From contig JBJXFF010000137.1 in the NCBI GenBank assembly GCA_046153945.1, positions 21,450-85,449 of the forward strand: a DNA stretch of 64,000 nt, given 5' to 3'. Below, piece by piece: positions 35,380 to 43,933 of this stretch. The position numbers and the translations under genes were made by a program. Source of the stretch: SXOA01 sp046153945. Lineage in GTDB: Bacteria > Planctomycetota > Planctomycetia > Pirellulales > Pirellulaceae. The first letter of the stretch is position 1, and each line of letters opens with the position of its first letter. The notes under the pieces were generated by a model. The model was not told the origin of the DNA. It was given only the letters and a program-made list of their open reading frames with translations, and ran no database searches.

Positions 35380-36360
35380 CTACTCCGCTGTCGAGCGGTT
35401 GCCGTCGGGGCTGGCGGCGATGGGGACGCCGAAGGGGAGGGGGCGGGCGGCGGTGAGGAAGCCCAGTTTGAAGAGTTCCCCTTTGAGCTGGCGGAATTCG
35501 TCGAAGCTGTCGGGATAGACCCAGACGGTGACGGTCGTCCGCTTGGGGTCATGTCCATTCAGCCGGCCGCGGAAGAGGGAGTTCGGCTGCAGGGCCTGGT
35601 TCGCGGGTTCTCCCAGGTTCTCCTCCGCGTCGACCATATAGATTTCCTCGAAGGCGACCCGGTCGCCTTCCCGCCGCAAGCTGTAGCGGGCCCCAAAGCC
35701 GTCCCGGACGGGGAGCGATTCTTCGATCCGGGGCTGGCTGCGAAGCTTTTGAACTTTGGTCGGGGCGTCCTTCTGCAGGGCGTCGGTCATCTCGTTCATC
35801 GGCACATAGGCGAGCCGACCGCCGAGGAGCCGGAAATGCATTTCGTGGCCGAAGACCGTTTTGGCCATCGGCGTGGGCAAGTGCTGCAGCACCGTCTTCG
35901 ACGGCTTGACGACGGAGGTGATCGTCTGCCCCAGCCGTTCGAGTTCACCCTTGGACTGAATGAGGTCCTGGGCGAGGTCATACTGGGCTCGGTCTTCCTC
36001 GGTCATCGCGTCGCGGCTCTTGGCGAGTTCCTGCTCGGCGAGGGCCACGATGGTTTGCAATTGGCCGCGCTCTTCCTGGCGAAAGGCGACTTCCAGCGCC
36101 TGCCGCTGAATTTTTCCTTCCAGCTCCGCCATGTTCTTCTCGACATCCGCTGCGGCAGCTTCGGCGGCGGCAAGATCGGGCGATGGACCGACTGGAGTCC
36201 GCGGGTTGGTCGTGCTGGTCTCTTCGGCGATCATCGCACTTTTGGCATGCGCGCTGACGATCATGACCAGGATAATGAGAATCCCGACGAGATTGGCGAC
36301 CACGTCCAGGAAGGAATCCTGGCCGGGGGCTTCGGCTTGCGAGTTGCTTTTGCGTCTCAC
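35380..36360 (-). CDS. ExbD/TolR-like protein with coiled coil
   Basis: 326-residue protein with one N-terminal membrane helix (about 21-39, following QDSFLDVVAN) as in ExbD/TolR/MotB stators, an Ala/Glu-rich coiled coil (about 60-150), and a C-terminal alpha/beta domain ending VTVWVYPDSFDEFRQLKGEL. The Asp in SFLDVVANL just before the helix fits the proton-carrying Asp of ExbD. It starts with GTG overlapping the stop of the Gly-rich partner by 4 nt, so translation is coupled. Probably part of a channel complex with the two upstream genes. Confidence 0.72.
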   Translation of the reverse strand: MRRKSNSQAEAPGQDSFLDVVANLVGILIILVMIVSAHAKSAMIAEETSTTNPRTPVGPSPDLAAAEAAAADVEKNMAELEGKIQRQALEVAFRQEERGQLQTIVALAEQELAKSRDAMTEEDRAQYDLAQDLIQSKGELERLGQTITSVVKPSKTVLQHLPTPMAKTVFGHEMHFRLLGGRLAYVPMNEMTDALQKDAPTKVQKLRSQPRIEESLPVRDGFGARYSLRREGDRVAFEEIYMVDAEENLGEPANQALQPNSLFRGRLNGHDPKRTTVTVWVYPDSFDEFRQLKGELFKLGFLTAARPLPFGVPIAASPDGNRSTAE

Positions 36361-38381
36361 CGGATCTTCCTTTGCACTTCAATGCCGCTCCCTTGCAAGA
36401 CCGACTTGAGCTCCGCAAAGCGGTCCTCCGCGCCGGGCTGGACATCGACCGAGAGGGCCGGCTTCCAGTATCCGCCGTCGAGGGCGATCCCCCAGGACTT
36501 CATCTGCCGCTGCACGCCGCTGACGAGGGATTCGACTTCCCTTGGAGTCATTTCGGGAGAGAGGCTAATCTCTTGGGGACGGCGTTGGTCGGCCCGCTCC
36601 GGCAGCAGGATGAGCTTGTCCTTTTGCATGGTGATGCCGATGGGACGGGTGACGCCCGAGATATGCCGCTGCGCTTCGGGTAGTCCCCAGTTCTTCGCTT
36701 TCGCCGTTCTACTGGGGCCGCCGCTTCCCTTGCCAGCCTTTTGCGAGCCCGCTGGAGGAGCTTTATCCGTGGCTCCCATGTTCAGGCCAATGTTGGGCAT
36801 AGCTTGGCCGCCGGGAGAACCACTCGGCGAACCAACGGCACTGGCGACGCTGGGAGCACCACCACTGGCACTGCCGCTGGTGCCGCCGGAGGCCCCACCG
36901 CCGGTTGCCGATCCGCCGCTGGCGGCGTTCGCCTGGCTGCTGTTGTTCGTATTGCCGGAACCGGAAGGGGAAGTGCCTCCGCTCGCGGAAGTGCCGCCGG
37001 GAGTACCTCCCGCAAAGTTGCCTGTCCCTGGAGCGGATGTGCCGCCTTGGTTTGGTTGCGTGAGGCGCGGAGAGCCTGCCTTAGATGAGGCGGCAGTTCC
37101 GCCGCCGGGACCTGTTCCGCCTGAGCCGCCGGTTCCACTTCCAGTTCCACCTGCACCAGGAGTGCCACCCGGATCATGAGAAGCAACCAAGTCGCTCCCC
37201 GATCCATAGGGACCTGTTCCGGAGCCCTCTGCTCCCGGCAGGCCGCCAGTTCCGGCTCCTCGCGGTCCAGTTCCGCCGACGCCTCCATTGCCATTACCCA
37301 GACCGTTACCGCCGCGGCCCCCTTTGCCACCACCAACTCCATTGCCGGTTCCGCCGCTGCCCACGCCACCACCCGCCACGGTTTCCCGGCGGCGCTGCAC
37401 TTCGGGGTTGTCTTCCGGAGCGAAGGAGCGGGGAACCTCTTCGCGCGTGTATTTGCGGGGCATGGCCATTGCCATCACCGCCTGCCGCTTGCGAGCCTGG
37501 GCGACTTCCTGACTCATGATCTGGTCGAGATTCGGATCACGCGGACCGAAGTCCAGGTTCTTGTCCTCGGAGATCAGTTCGTAACCCCACTCGTCTTCCC
37601 AGAATTTCATGCAGGCGCGAGCCGCGCCGTAAGAGAGGACGCCGCTGGGGCGGACCACGAGAAGCGGATACGGCTCGGCTGCTTTCCCGCCGGTCGCCTT
37701 CATGATGTACTCACGCTTGGTACGGAGGGCGGCATCGAGCGGATTGCCCGGGCTCGGCTCGCCGCGAAAATCGTCCGCCGTCAACAGCACCCCTTCGGGC
37801 TGAATGACGACTCCTTCCGCCACGCACTCGATGTAGATGGGCATTCGCCGCGTCCCGTTGGGGCCGTCGTAGGGAATCAGGGCGTACCATTTTTCCGCAG
37901 AGGTTGACTCCTTCTTCTTCTTGGCCAACTCGTCCTTCTTTTTGGCGAGGTCGTCCTTGATCTTCGTCAGTTCCTGCCGGGCTGCCGCGAGGTCTTCCTC
38001 TTTGGTCTTCTTGCCGGCCTTCACCTTGTCCAGAAGCTCCATCAGTTCCTTGCCACGGATGTTGAGCCGGCGGATGTGGTCTTCCAGATGGCTGAGAGCG
38101 AGGCGGGTCTCTTGCAGAGCGTCCTGCCGCTCCTTCCGCTGTTGTTCCAATACTTCCTGCCGCCAACGGGCTTCCTCCAGAGCCTCCTGCTGCTTTTTGA
38201 GGTCGGCGGGATTCGGCTCGTTTGCCTTGGCCTGCTCGGCGGCGATAGATTTGGCTTCCACGCTCGCCTGCTGGACGTTCATGACAAGCAAGACAATGAG
38301 CGCCCCCATGGTGCAAATAAGCACCGCGAGGAATGGAAACAAAGCAACCCCCACATTTTCCCGCTTCGTCCGTCGCCTCAT
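36357..38381 (-). CDS. ExbD-like protein with long Gly-rich region
   Basis: 674-residue protein. The N-terminus MRRRTKRENVGVALFPFLAV leads into one membrane helix (about 11-32). A coiled coil (about 50-145) is followed by a soluble domain (WYALIPYDGPNGTRR near 150 to about 330). A low-complexity Gly/Ser/Thr/Asn region of about 230 residues comes next (about 340-570), then a short folded C-terminus (KLILLPERADQRRPQEI). The ATG overlaps the stop of the channel gene (ATGA). The open frame extends upstream to 38657 in the shadow of that gene and is not used. Membrane-anchored with the bulk probably in the periplasm. Confidence 0.78.
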   Translation of the reverse strand: MRRRTKRENVGVALFPFLAVLICTMGALIVLLVMNVQQASVEAKSIAAEQAKANEPNPADLKKQQEALEEARWRQEVLEQQRKERQDALQETRLALSHLEDHIRRLNIRGKELMELLDKVKAGKKTKEEDLAAARQELTKIKDDLAKKKDELAKKKKESTSAEKWYALIPYDGPNGTRRMPIYIECVAEGVVIQPEGVLLTADDFRGEPSPGNPLDAALRTKREYIMKATGGKAAEPYPLLVVRPSGVLSYGAARACMKFWEDEWGYELISEDKNLDFGPRDPNLDQIMSQEVAQARKRQAVMAMAMPRKYTREEVPRSFAPEDNPEVQRRRETVAGGGVGSGGTGNGVGGGKGGRGGNGLGNGNGGVGGTGPRGAGTGGLPGAEGSGTGPYGSGSDLVASHDPGGTPGAGGTGSGTGGSGGTGPGGGTAASSKAGSPRLTQPNQGGTSAPGTGNFAGGTPGGTSASGGTSPSGSGNTNNSSQANAASGGSATGGGASGGTSGSASGGAPSVASAVGSPSGSPGGQAMPNIGLNMGATDKAPPAGSQKAGKGSGGPSRTAKAKNWGLPEAQRHISGVTRPIGITMQKDKLILLPERADQRRPQEISLSPEMTPREVESLVSGVQRQMKSWGIALDGGYWKPALSVDVQPGAEDRFAELKSVLQGSGIEVQRKIR

Positions 38382-39700
38382 GCAGCTTTGCTCCGGAGGG
38401 GCTGCTTCAGCTCGATCTGCGAACCGCCGCTGCCGACGCGAGCACTGAGCAGGTGGATGGCGGCGGAAAGGCTCATCACCGTCTCTTCGAAATGCTGCGA
38501 GCCGGCCAGTGCCGAGAGGTTCTTGTTGAGAGCAGCTTCGAGCTGTACCACGTCGCCGGCGGCCTTGATGGCCTGGGTCATCAGTTCGCCTTGGCGGACC
38601 ATCTCCTGCTGCTGGGCATGGAGCAGGCGGGCATTCTCGGAGAGCGCCAGCTGCCATTGTTCCCAGCGGGCGGCGTATTTGTCTCCCGCCGCGGCTTCGA
38701 CCTGAGCCAGGTGGGTGGCGTGATGTGCCAGGGATTTGTCGAGCGACGCGGTCAGCATCGATTGCATCTGCTCCGTCGTGCCTTGGGTCAGGTTCTGCCA
38801 GTGGTCATGGGCAGCGGCAATGGTGTTCTGCCACAACTCCGCCTGCCGTTTGACAAGTAGCTCCGTAGATTGCACCACAGCCTGGCCCATCCGTTGAATC
38901 TGGGCGACCTGCGGGTCGTTGCTCGTAAAGGTAGTGGCGAACCGGCCCAGGAGTTCCTGGGAGGTCAAATGATCGACGTTGGACAAGAGTTGCACTTCCA
39001 TCCGGTCAATCATGAACTGGATGAACATCAGGACCATCGAGAAGCACAGGGCGATGGCCGTGGTGTCGAACGCGACGTACAGACCGCTAAGCAGCCCCTT
39101 CATTGCTCCATTCAGATTTCCCATGTCTTGCTTCGCCAGATCGCCGAGGGCATCGGTAATGCCGACGACCGTTCCCAGGAAGCCGAGCATGGGCGTCGCC
39201 CAGATGATGATTCGTACCAGGGCGTAACTATCTTGTTGGCGGGAAGCATCCATGTCGGAGAGATACTTCAGCTCCTCGTCCAGCCCTTCGGCAGTTCCCT
39301 TCCGCTCGACGGTCTCCAGGGCATCAATCAAGCGCTTGCCGAGGTACGACGTTTTCACCTTTGCCGGCAGCGCGGAGAGTACGTCCAGCAGCTCGCCACA
39401 CTTGTTAGTCGGCTGATTCGCCTGAAACTCGCCGAGCGAGATGCCGCTCGTGGAGCTGTTCTGGGAGAAGACGTCCATCAGCTTGAGGACGAGGGCGACG
39501 AGGCCGACGAAGAACAAGGTCGTTTCGACCATGTTGATCGGGTGGCCCGCGAAATAGCGATGCACCAGCGGCAAATCCAGCGGCCCGCGATACAGCAGCG
39601 CATAAAAGCTGGCAGTAAGTCCTCCGCCGAGTACTAAGGGCCATCCCAAGCTGCCAAGGATGGTCCAAAGGGAAGTTGTTTGCGTGGAAGGTTTGGACAC
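38378..39700 (-). CDS. MotA/TolQ/ExbB-type proton channel protein
   Basis: 440-residue inner-membrane protein. Helices lie at about 17-37, 58-77, 163-186 and 209-231. The last two carry the MotA/TolQ/ExbB signature (ATPMLGFLGTVVGITDAL and FDTTAIALCFSMVLMFIQF). A long cytoplasmic tail (about 235-440) is helical, longer than in ExbB or TolQ. It is the first gene of an operon with two ExbD-like genes joined by 4-nt overlaps, so a complex using the proton gradient is likely. The work it drives is unknown; no TonB, Pal or OmpA partner is adjacent. Confidence 0.9.
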   Translation of the reverse strand: MSKPSTQTTSLWTILGSLGWPLVLGGGLTASFYALLYRGPLDLPLVHRYFAGHPINMVETTLFFVGLVALVLKLMDVFSQNSSTSGISLGEFQANQPTNKCGELLDVLSALPAKVKTSYLGKRLIDALETVERKGTAEGLDEELKYLSDMDASRQQDSYALVRIIIWATPMLGFLGTVVGITDALGDLAKQDMGNLNGAMKGLLSGLYVAFDTTAIALCFSMVLMFIQFMIDRMEVQLLSNVDHLTSQELLGRFATTFTSNDPQVAQIQRMGQAVVQSTELLVKRQAELWQNTIAAAHDHWQNLTQGTTEQMQSMLTASLDKSLAHHATHLAQVEAAAGDKYAARWEQWQLALSENARLLHAQQQEMVRQGELMTQAIKAAGDVVQLEAALNKNLSALAGSQHFEETVMSLSAAIHLLSARVGSGGSQIELKQPLRSKAA

Positions 39701-39770
39701 CGATTGTCCTCCTGAGGATGCGATCGCGGAGTGTCACGGCCACGCGACTACGTGAACGTGCGGGCGCGGA

Positions 39771-39971
39771 ATGGCCGACTTGAAGCAGCGTGCTGTACCA
39801 AACGGTGGTCGCGCCGCCAAGAGCAGTGCCCCTACCACCTGCATAATCGGCAAAGATTGCCAAAGTCAAAAGGCAAAAGGTGCCGATGTATCTTTTGTCA
39901 CCGAGCCACTTTGCAATCTGGCCGCTGGCACCAAGCACACAACCGCGATGGATCATCCCGGGGGGGAATGA
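39771..39971 (+). CDS. Small protein of unknown function followed by a terminator
   Basis: 66-residue frame, MADLKQRAVPNGGRAAKSSA..., ending TTAMDHPGGE. Third-position choice (GCC, ACC, GGC) resembles true genes here, and a strong intrinsic terminator begins 2 nt after the stop. It contains three Cys (about 24, 30 and 48). No family is recognised and no clear ribosome site is seen. It is divergent from the channel operon. The terminator is the main reason to call it. Confidence 0.5.
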   Translation: MADLKQRAVPNGGRAAKSSAPTTCIIGKDCQSQKAKGADVSFVTEPLCNLAAGTKHTTAMDHPGGE

Positions 39972-39973
39972 TT

Positions 39974-40014
39974 GTCCGGGCACTCCGCAAAGGAGTCGCC
40001 CGGACTTTCTTTTG
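39974..40014 (+). terminator. Strong intrinsic terminator
   Basis: Stem GTCCGGGC-ACTCC / GGAGT-CGCCCGGAC with loop GCAAA, then TTTCTTTT. It reads in the plus direction and has no annotated large gene upstream; it would serve the small frame at 39771-39971. Confidence 0.85.
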
Positions 40015-40079
40015 CTAGCGTGGTGAAGAAGGTTAGTGACTGACAGGGGAGCAGACTACCCGGGAAACCGCAAAGTCGC

Positions 40080-40526
40080 TTATCCCCCATCCCGCCCATA
40101 AGTCAGCAGGGCATCCTCGATCCGGACTTTCTTCGTCTCCCCTTTGCTGGCGCCGAAGAGGAGGTCCAAGTAGGCCTGAGCCCGCTTGGGGACGATGTGG
40201 TAGAAATTGTGCTTTCCGTCCCGTCGGCAGGCGATGATGCCGTCTTCGCGAAGAAGGGCCAGATGGTGGCTGACGGCCGGCTGGCTCTGCCCCAGCAGTT
40301 TGCAGAGCGTACGGACGTTGAGTTCGTCCCGCTGCGACAGGTAGTGCAGCACTCGGACGCGGGTATCGTCACCGAGCATCTTGAAGAGCTGCACCAGGTC
40401 GCGCGTGGTGGCTTTGGAAAGTTGAGCGAGGGCCGGCTCGTCATTCTGGGGTTCTTGAGCCTGGCCGTCCGCCGATCCATTGTTTGAATTGTGCTCGAAC
40501 ATCTTGGGAGCAAGCAAAGTAACCAT
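40080..40526 (-). CDS. ArsR-family transcriptional regulator
   Basis: 148-residue winged-helix regulator. After a disordered acidic N-terminus (about 1-40) the HTH domain shows LVQLFKMLGDDTRVRVLHYL and the recognition helix LGQSQPAVSHHLALL, then the wing DGKHNFYHIV. The ELNVRTLCKLL segment has one Cys in place of the ELCVCDL metal motif of ArsR, so classic arsenic or zinc sensing is not supported. Start ATG at 40526 is preceded by AGAGGAAATC, a good ribosome site. A perfect palindrome lies 15 nt upstream. Its targets are unknown. Confidence 0.9.
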   Translation of the reverse strand: MVTLLAPKMFEHNSNNGSADGQAQEPQNDEPALAQLSKATTRDLVQLFKMLGDDTRVRVLHYLSQRDELNVRTLCKLLGQSQPAVSHHLALLREDGIIACRRDGKHNFYHIVPKRAQAYLDLLFGASKGETKKVRIEDALLTYGRDGG

Positions 40527-40540
40527 GATTTCCTCTTGGA

Positions 40541-40560
40541 GAACCTTTGAATAAAGGTTC
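40541..40560 (-). promoter_or_regulatory. Perfect palindrome, candidate ArsR-type operator
   Basis: GAACCTTT-GAAT-AAAGGTTC, an 8-bp inverted repeat directly upstream of the arsR-like gene start. Size and place fit an autoregulatory operator. Confidence 0.65.
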
Positions 40561-40901
40561 ATAAAATCCTGTCAGAGGACATGCGTTGACAAGCCATCAG
40601 GTTTTGTCCGGCTGATAGCGGGAATCCCGCTTTCGTGCGATTTACCGGATGAAATCCGAGAGACAAGTCACCATCTCACCAGCCGGTTCGAGCACCACAG
40701 AACGTGGCACTTTGTAAATCCTCGAACAGGCCCCTCCTCCATCTACTTGTGTTATTGTAAGCCGCCGGGGTCCCCTTTGGGAATAGTTACCGCGGCCGAT
40801 TATGGGGATTTCGCCGAAAAGTGGCTTCCACCGGGCGGGACGGGGACTGGTTGCGATGGGCACATCCGGGCCGTAACATAACGGCAAGCACAAGAGATTC
40901 C

Positions 40902-40964
40902 GTAGGATGGGACTCCAGTCCCGTCCGAGCCAAAACGGACGGGACGACTGGAGTCCCGTCCTAC
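40902..40964. repeat. Inverted repeat GTAGGA-GGGACTCCAGTCCC ... GTCCTAC
   Basis: Outer arms GTAGGATGGGACTCCAGTCC and the complement ending CCGTCCTAC pair across the element; the core GGGACTCCAGTCCC occurs twice. It ends 20 nt before the start of the peptide-binding protein gene. The rest of 40561-40983 shows no gene. Confidence 0.88.
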
Positions 40965-40983
40965 GCACTGTCGGACCCACCCC

Positions 40984-42996
40984 ATGCCCTTCCTCCGCAA
41001 GGCGTTTCCTTATTTCGCTATCGCCCTGGGGCTAGCATCACTGGCCTGGGCTGTTTCTTTCGGAACGCTGCCGAAGGCGGATTTTACGTTTGACAATGGG
41101 AATGAAATTCGCACCGCGGACCCGTCCAAAGCCACCGGTCAGCCGGAAAATCGGGTTATTAACGCCCTGTTTGAGGGTTTGCTGCGTTCGCTGCCGGATG
41201 AGGGATGGGAAAAGAAGTACGGTCCTGGCGAGAACGTCCCTATGACTCCTCACGGGGCGATGGCCGAGCGTTTCGAGGTTTCCGAAGACGGGCGGGTCTA
41301 TACCTTTCACATGCGAAAGGGGGCTCAGTGGTCTAACGGAGACCCTGTCACTGCCGACGACTTTGCCTGGTCGTGGCGGCGGATGCTGCACCCCGAAACC
41401 GCTAGTGAGTACGCCTATCAGCTGTATTACCTCGTTGGTGCCGAAAACTACAACACGGCTGTTGTCCAAAAGGGGGGACTGGTCGAGGTGGAACTCCACG
41501 GCACGCGCCGGGACAAACTGCAAGCCTTTCCACGAGGGACCATCGTTCGGGGCAAAGTGCTGGCAATTAAGAAACCGCCAGAGCCCGCGGAACTTGCCAA
41601 GGACTCCAAGGCCAACGCTGAAGCCAAGTCCAAAGCCGAAGCGACCTGGAAAGAAAGCTGGGTCTATGAGGTGGAGGTCGGCAGCGTGGAACCCTCTGCC
41701 GAAGACCCAGAACCGAAACAGATTAGCACTGGAGAAAGAATCGCATGTTGCATCGATCCGGTGAAAACGAAGAATGTTGACGCCGGTTCGCTGGTCAAGA
41801 TTCTGCACATCCTGCCCGATTTCGAGCAGTCTGTCGGCGTGAAAGCGGAGTCGCCCGAGAAACTTGTCGTGACCTTGAAATCGCGGACGGCTTATTTCGA
41901 CGAGCTGGTCGCCTTTTATCCGCTCTATCCGGTGAACCGCAAGTGCGTCGAAGAGCATGGCTCCCCCGACTGGACCAAACCGCAGAACCTGGTGTGCAAC
42001 GGGCCGTACACCATGCAGTTTCGCCGAATTCGGGACCGCATTCGGCTGGTGAAAAACCCCAAGTATTGGGATGCACAGCAGGTGCAGCTTGAGGTGATTG
42101 ACGCCATGGCTGTGAAGTCCGAGACGACGACTCTGAATATGTACCTCAACGATCAAATTGACTGGGCGACGCAGTTGCCGCCACCGATGATTCCCAAGCT
42201 CAAACAAATCATGCCTGAGGAGTTTCCTTCGGCTCCGATGCTGACGGTTTATTTGTATCGCGTGAATGTTACCAAGCCCGGGCTGGAAAACGCCAAGGTC
42301 CGCCGGGCACTGAACCTGGCCATCGACAAAAAGAACATCTGCGAAATCATCACGCGAGCCGGGGAAGTGCCGGCTACGGGCGTCGTGCCGCCAGGGCTCG
42401 CTGGATACATGCCGCCGCCGGGGACGCAGTACGACCCAAAACTCGCCAGCAAGCTCCTCGAGGAAGCAGGTTTTCCAAGCGGCCGCGGCTTACCTCCGAT
42501 TGAGATTGTCTACAACGAGCTCGACGCCCATCGCACAATTGCGGAGCGGATTCAGCAGATGTGGCGGGAAAACCTGGGGATTGGGGTGCAACTCCGAGGG
42601 GTGGAGTGGGGGACGTATTTGGACTTGCAAAACAAGCTCGATTACCACGTCGCCCGCGCCGGCTGGATTGCGGACTATCCCGACCCCAACACGTTCCTCG
42701 ACATGTGGACCAGCAGCAGCCAGCAGAACCAGACCGGCTGGAAGAACAAAGAGTTCGACGCACTGATTGAGAAGGCCGGCAGCGAACCCGACCGGAAGAA
42801 ACGCATGGAGCTGCTGCGTGATGCCGAAGCCATCTTGATCGAAGAGTCGCCAATTCTGCCCATTTATTGGTATGTCTCCAAGAACCTTGTCAAACCGCAT
42901 GTGAAGGGCTGGTTTCTCAACTCGCAGGATACGCACCCGCTAACGCTGCTGCGTGTCGATCACGAGAACTCGCCAATCGGGGGCGCTGGTCCATGA
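40984..42996 (+). CDS. Oligopeptide/dipeptide ABC transporter, solute-binding protein
   Basis: 670-residue periplasmic binding protein of the SBP_bac_5 (OppA/DppA) family. A signal or anchor helix lies at about 7-25. Family blocks: AEPQ-type opening replaced by EIRTADPSKATGQPENRVI, then GDPVTADDFAWSWRRML, LVCNGPYTMQFRRIRD, KVRRALNLAIDKKNI and DYPDPNTFLDMW. A Lys/Ala/Glu-rich insert of about 100 residues (about 170-270) is unusual for the family. The next gene begins in its stop codon (ATGA). It delivers peptides or related solutes to the permease genes that follow. Confidence 0.92.
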   Translation: MPFLRKAFPYFAIALGLASLAWAVSFGTLPKADFTFDNGNEIRTADPSKATGQPENRVINALFEGLLRSLPDEGWEKKYGPGENVPMTPHGAMAERFEVSEDGRVYTFHMRKGAQWSNGDPVTADDFAWSWRRMLHPETASEYAYQLYYLVGAENYNTAVVQKGGLVEVELHGTRRDKLQAFPRGTIVRGKVLAIKKPPEPAELAKDSKANAEAKSKAEATWKESWVYEVEVGSVEPSAEDPEPKQISTGERIACCIDPVKTKNVDAGSLVKILHILPDFEQSVGVKAESPEKLVVTLKSRTAYFDELVAFYPLYPVNRKCVEEHGSPDWTKPQNLVCNGPYTMQFRRIRDRIRLVKNPKYWDAQQVQLEVIDAMAVKSETTTLNMYLNDQIDWATQLPPPMIPKLKQIMPEEFPSAPMLTVYLYRVNVTKPGLENAKVRRALNLAIDKKNICEIITRAGEVPATGVVPPGLAGYMPPPGTQYDPKLASKLLEEAGFPSGRGLPPIEIVYNELDAHRTIAERIQQMWRENLGIGVQLRGVEWGTYLDLQNKLDYHVARAGWIADYPDPNTFLDMWTSSSQQNQTGWKNKEFDALIEKAGSEPDRKKRMELLRDAEAILIEESPILPIYWYVSKNLVKPHVKGWFLNSQDTHPLTLLRVDHENSPIGGAGP

Positions 42997-43928
42997 AAGG
43001 ACTCTTGGCCCCGCTCATCATCCTGGCCAAACGGGCTGCCTGGACCCTGCTCACGCTATGGCTGGTTTACACCATCTCATTTTCCCTGATGTGGTCGGTG
43101 CCGGGAGGACCGTTTAAGTCGGAGAAAAAAATCCCGGAGGCGATCAAACGCAATATCGAGGCGAAGTTTCACTTCAACGATCCAGTTTGGAAACAATACC
43201 TCGACTACATGTGGGACATTTGCCATTTCGATTTTCGGGCCAGCTTCAAATTGGAAGACTTCACCGTCAACGAAGTCATCGCGCAGGGATTTCCGGTTTC
43301 CGCGTCTCTGGGCATCTTTGCCCTCCTCTTCGCACTTCTTTTTGGCACCACGGCCGGCGTCATCTCCGCTTCGCGGCGAAATTCAGTGATTGACGTCGCC
43401 TTCATGGGGCTGGCCACGATTGGGATAGCCGTTCCCAATTTCGTGCTGGCTGGCATCTCGATCATCGTCGTGGTCTTCTGGCTCCATTTGCTCCCCGCCT
43501 CCGGCTGGGGAACGATTCAGCAGATTCTGCTCCCCGCCCTGTGCCTTTCCGCCCCATTTGCGGCGTACATTGCCCGCCTCACACGGGCGGGGATGCTCGA
43601 GGTTCTCAATCTCGATTACATCCGCACCGCTTACGCCAAGGGACTGTTGCCACGGAATGTGGTCATCCGTCATGCCTTGCGAGGCGCGCTGTTACCGGTG
43701 GTTTCCTATCTTGGCCCCGCCACAGCCGGCATTCTGACGGGGTCGCTGGTAGTCGAGAGGCTGTTCAACATCCCCGGCAGCGGCAGTCATTTCATCGAGG
43801 CGGCTTTGGGCCAAGACTACACGCTAGAAATGGGGATGGTTCTCGTCTATACGCTGCTGCTCTCGGTGATGAATACTCTGGTCGATTTCTCGTACGCGGT
43901 CATTGATCCGCGGGTGAAACTGGAGTAA
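42993..43928 (+). CDS. Peptide ABC transporter permease (OppB/DppB type)
   Basis: 311-residue inner-membrane permease, six predicted helices. The family EAA-type loop is MLEVLNLDYIRTAYAKGLLP followed by HALRGALLPVVSYLG. The N-terminus reads LTLWLVYTISFSLMWSVPGGP as in OppB/DppB. ATG overlaps the binding-protein stop by 4 nt. It pairs with the permease encoded 5 nt downstream. Confidence 0.94.
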   Translation: MKGLLAPLIILAKRAAWTLLTLWLVYTISFSLMWSVPGGPFKSEKKIPEAIKRNIEAKFHFNDPVWKQYLDYMWDICHFDFRASFKLEDFTVNEVIAQGFPVSASLGIFALLFALLFGTTAGVISASRRNSVIDVAFMGLATIGIAVPNFVLAGISIIVVVFWLHLLPASGWGTIQQILLPALCLSAPFAAYIARLTRAGMLEVLNLDYIRTAYAKGLLPRNVVIRHALRGALLPVVSYLGPATAGILTGSLVVERLFNIPGSGSHFIEAALGQDYTLEMGMVLVYTLLLSVMNTLVDFSYAVIDPRVKLE

Positions 43929-43933
43929 TTACC

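Noticed and set aside
35380..39700. Zorya-type defence system
   Set aside because: The MotA-like protein with a long tail recalls ZorA, but the partners lack an OmpA-like peptidoglycan-binding motif and no helicase or nuclease gene follows.
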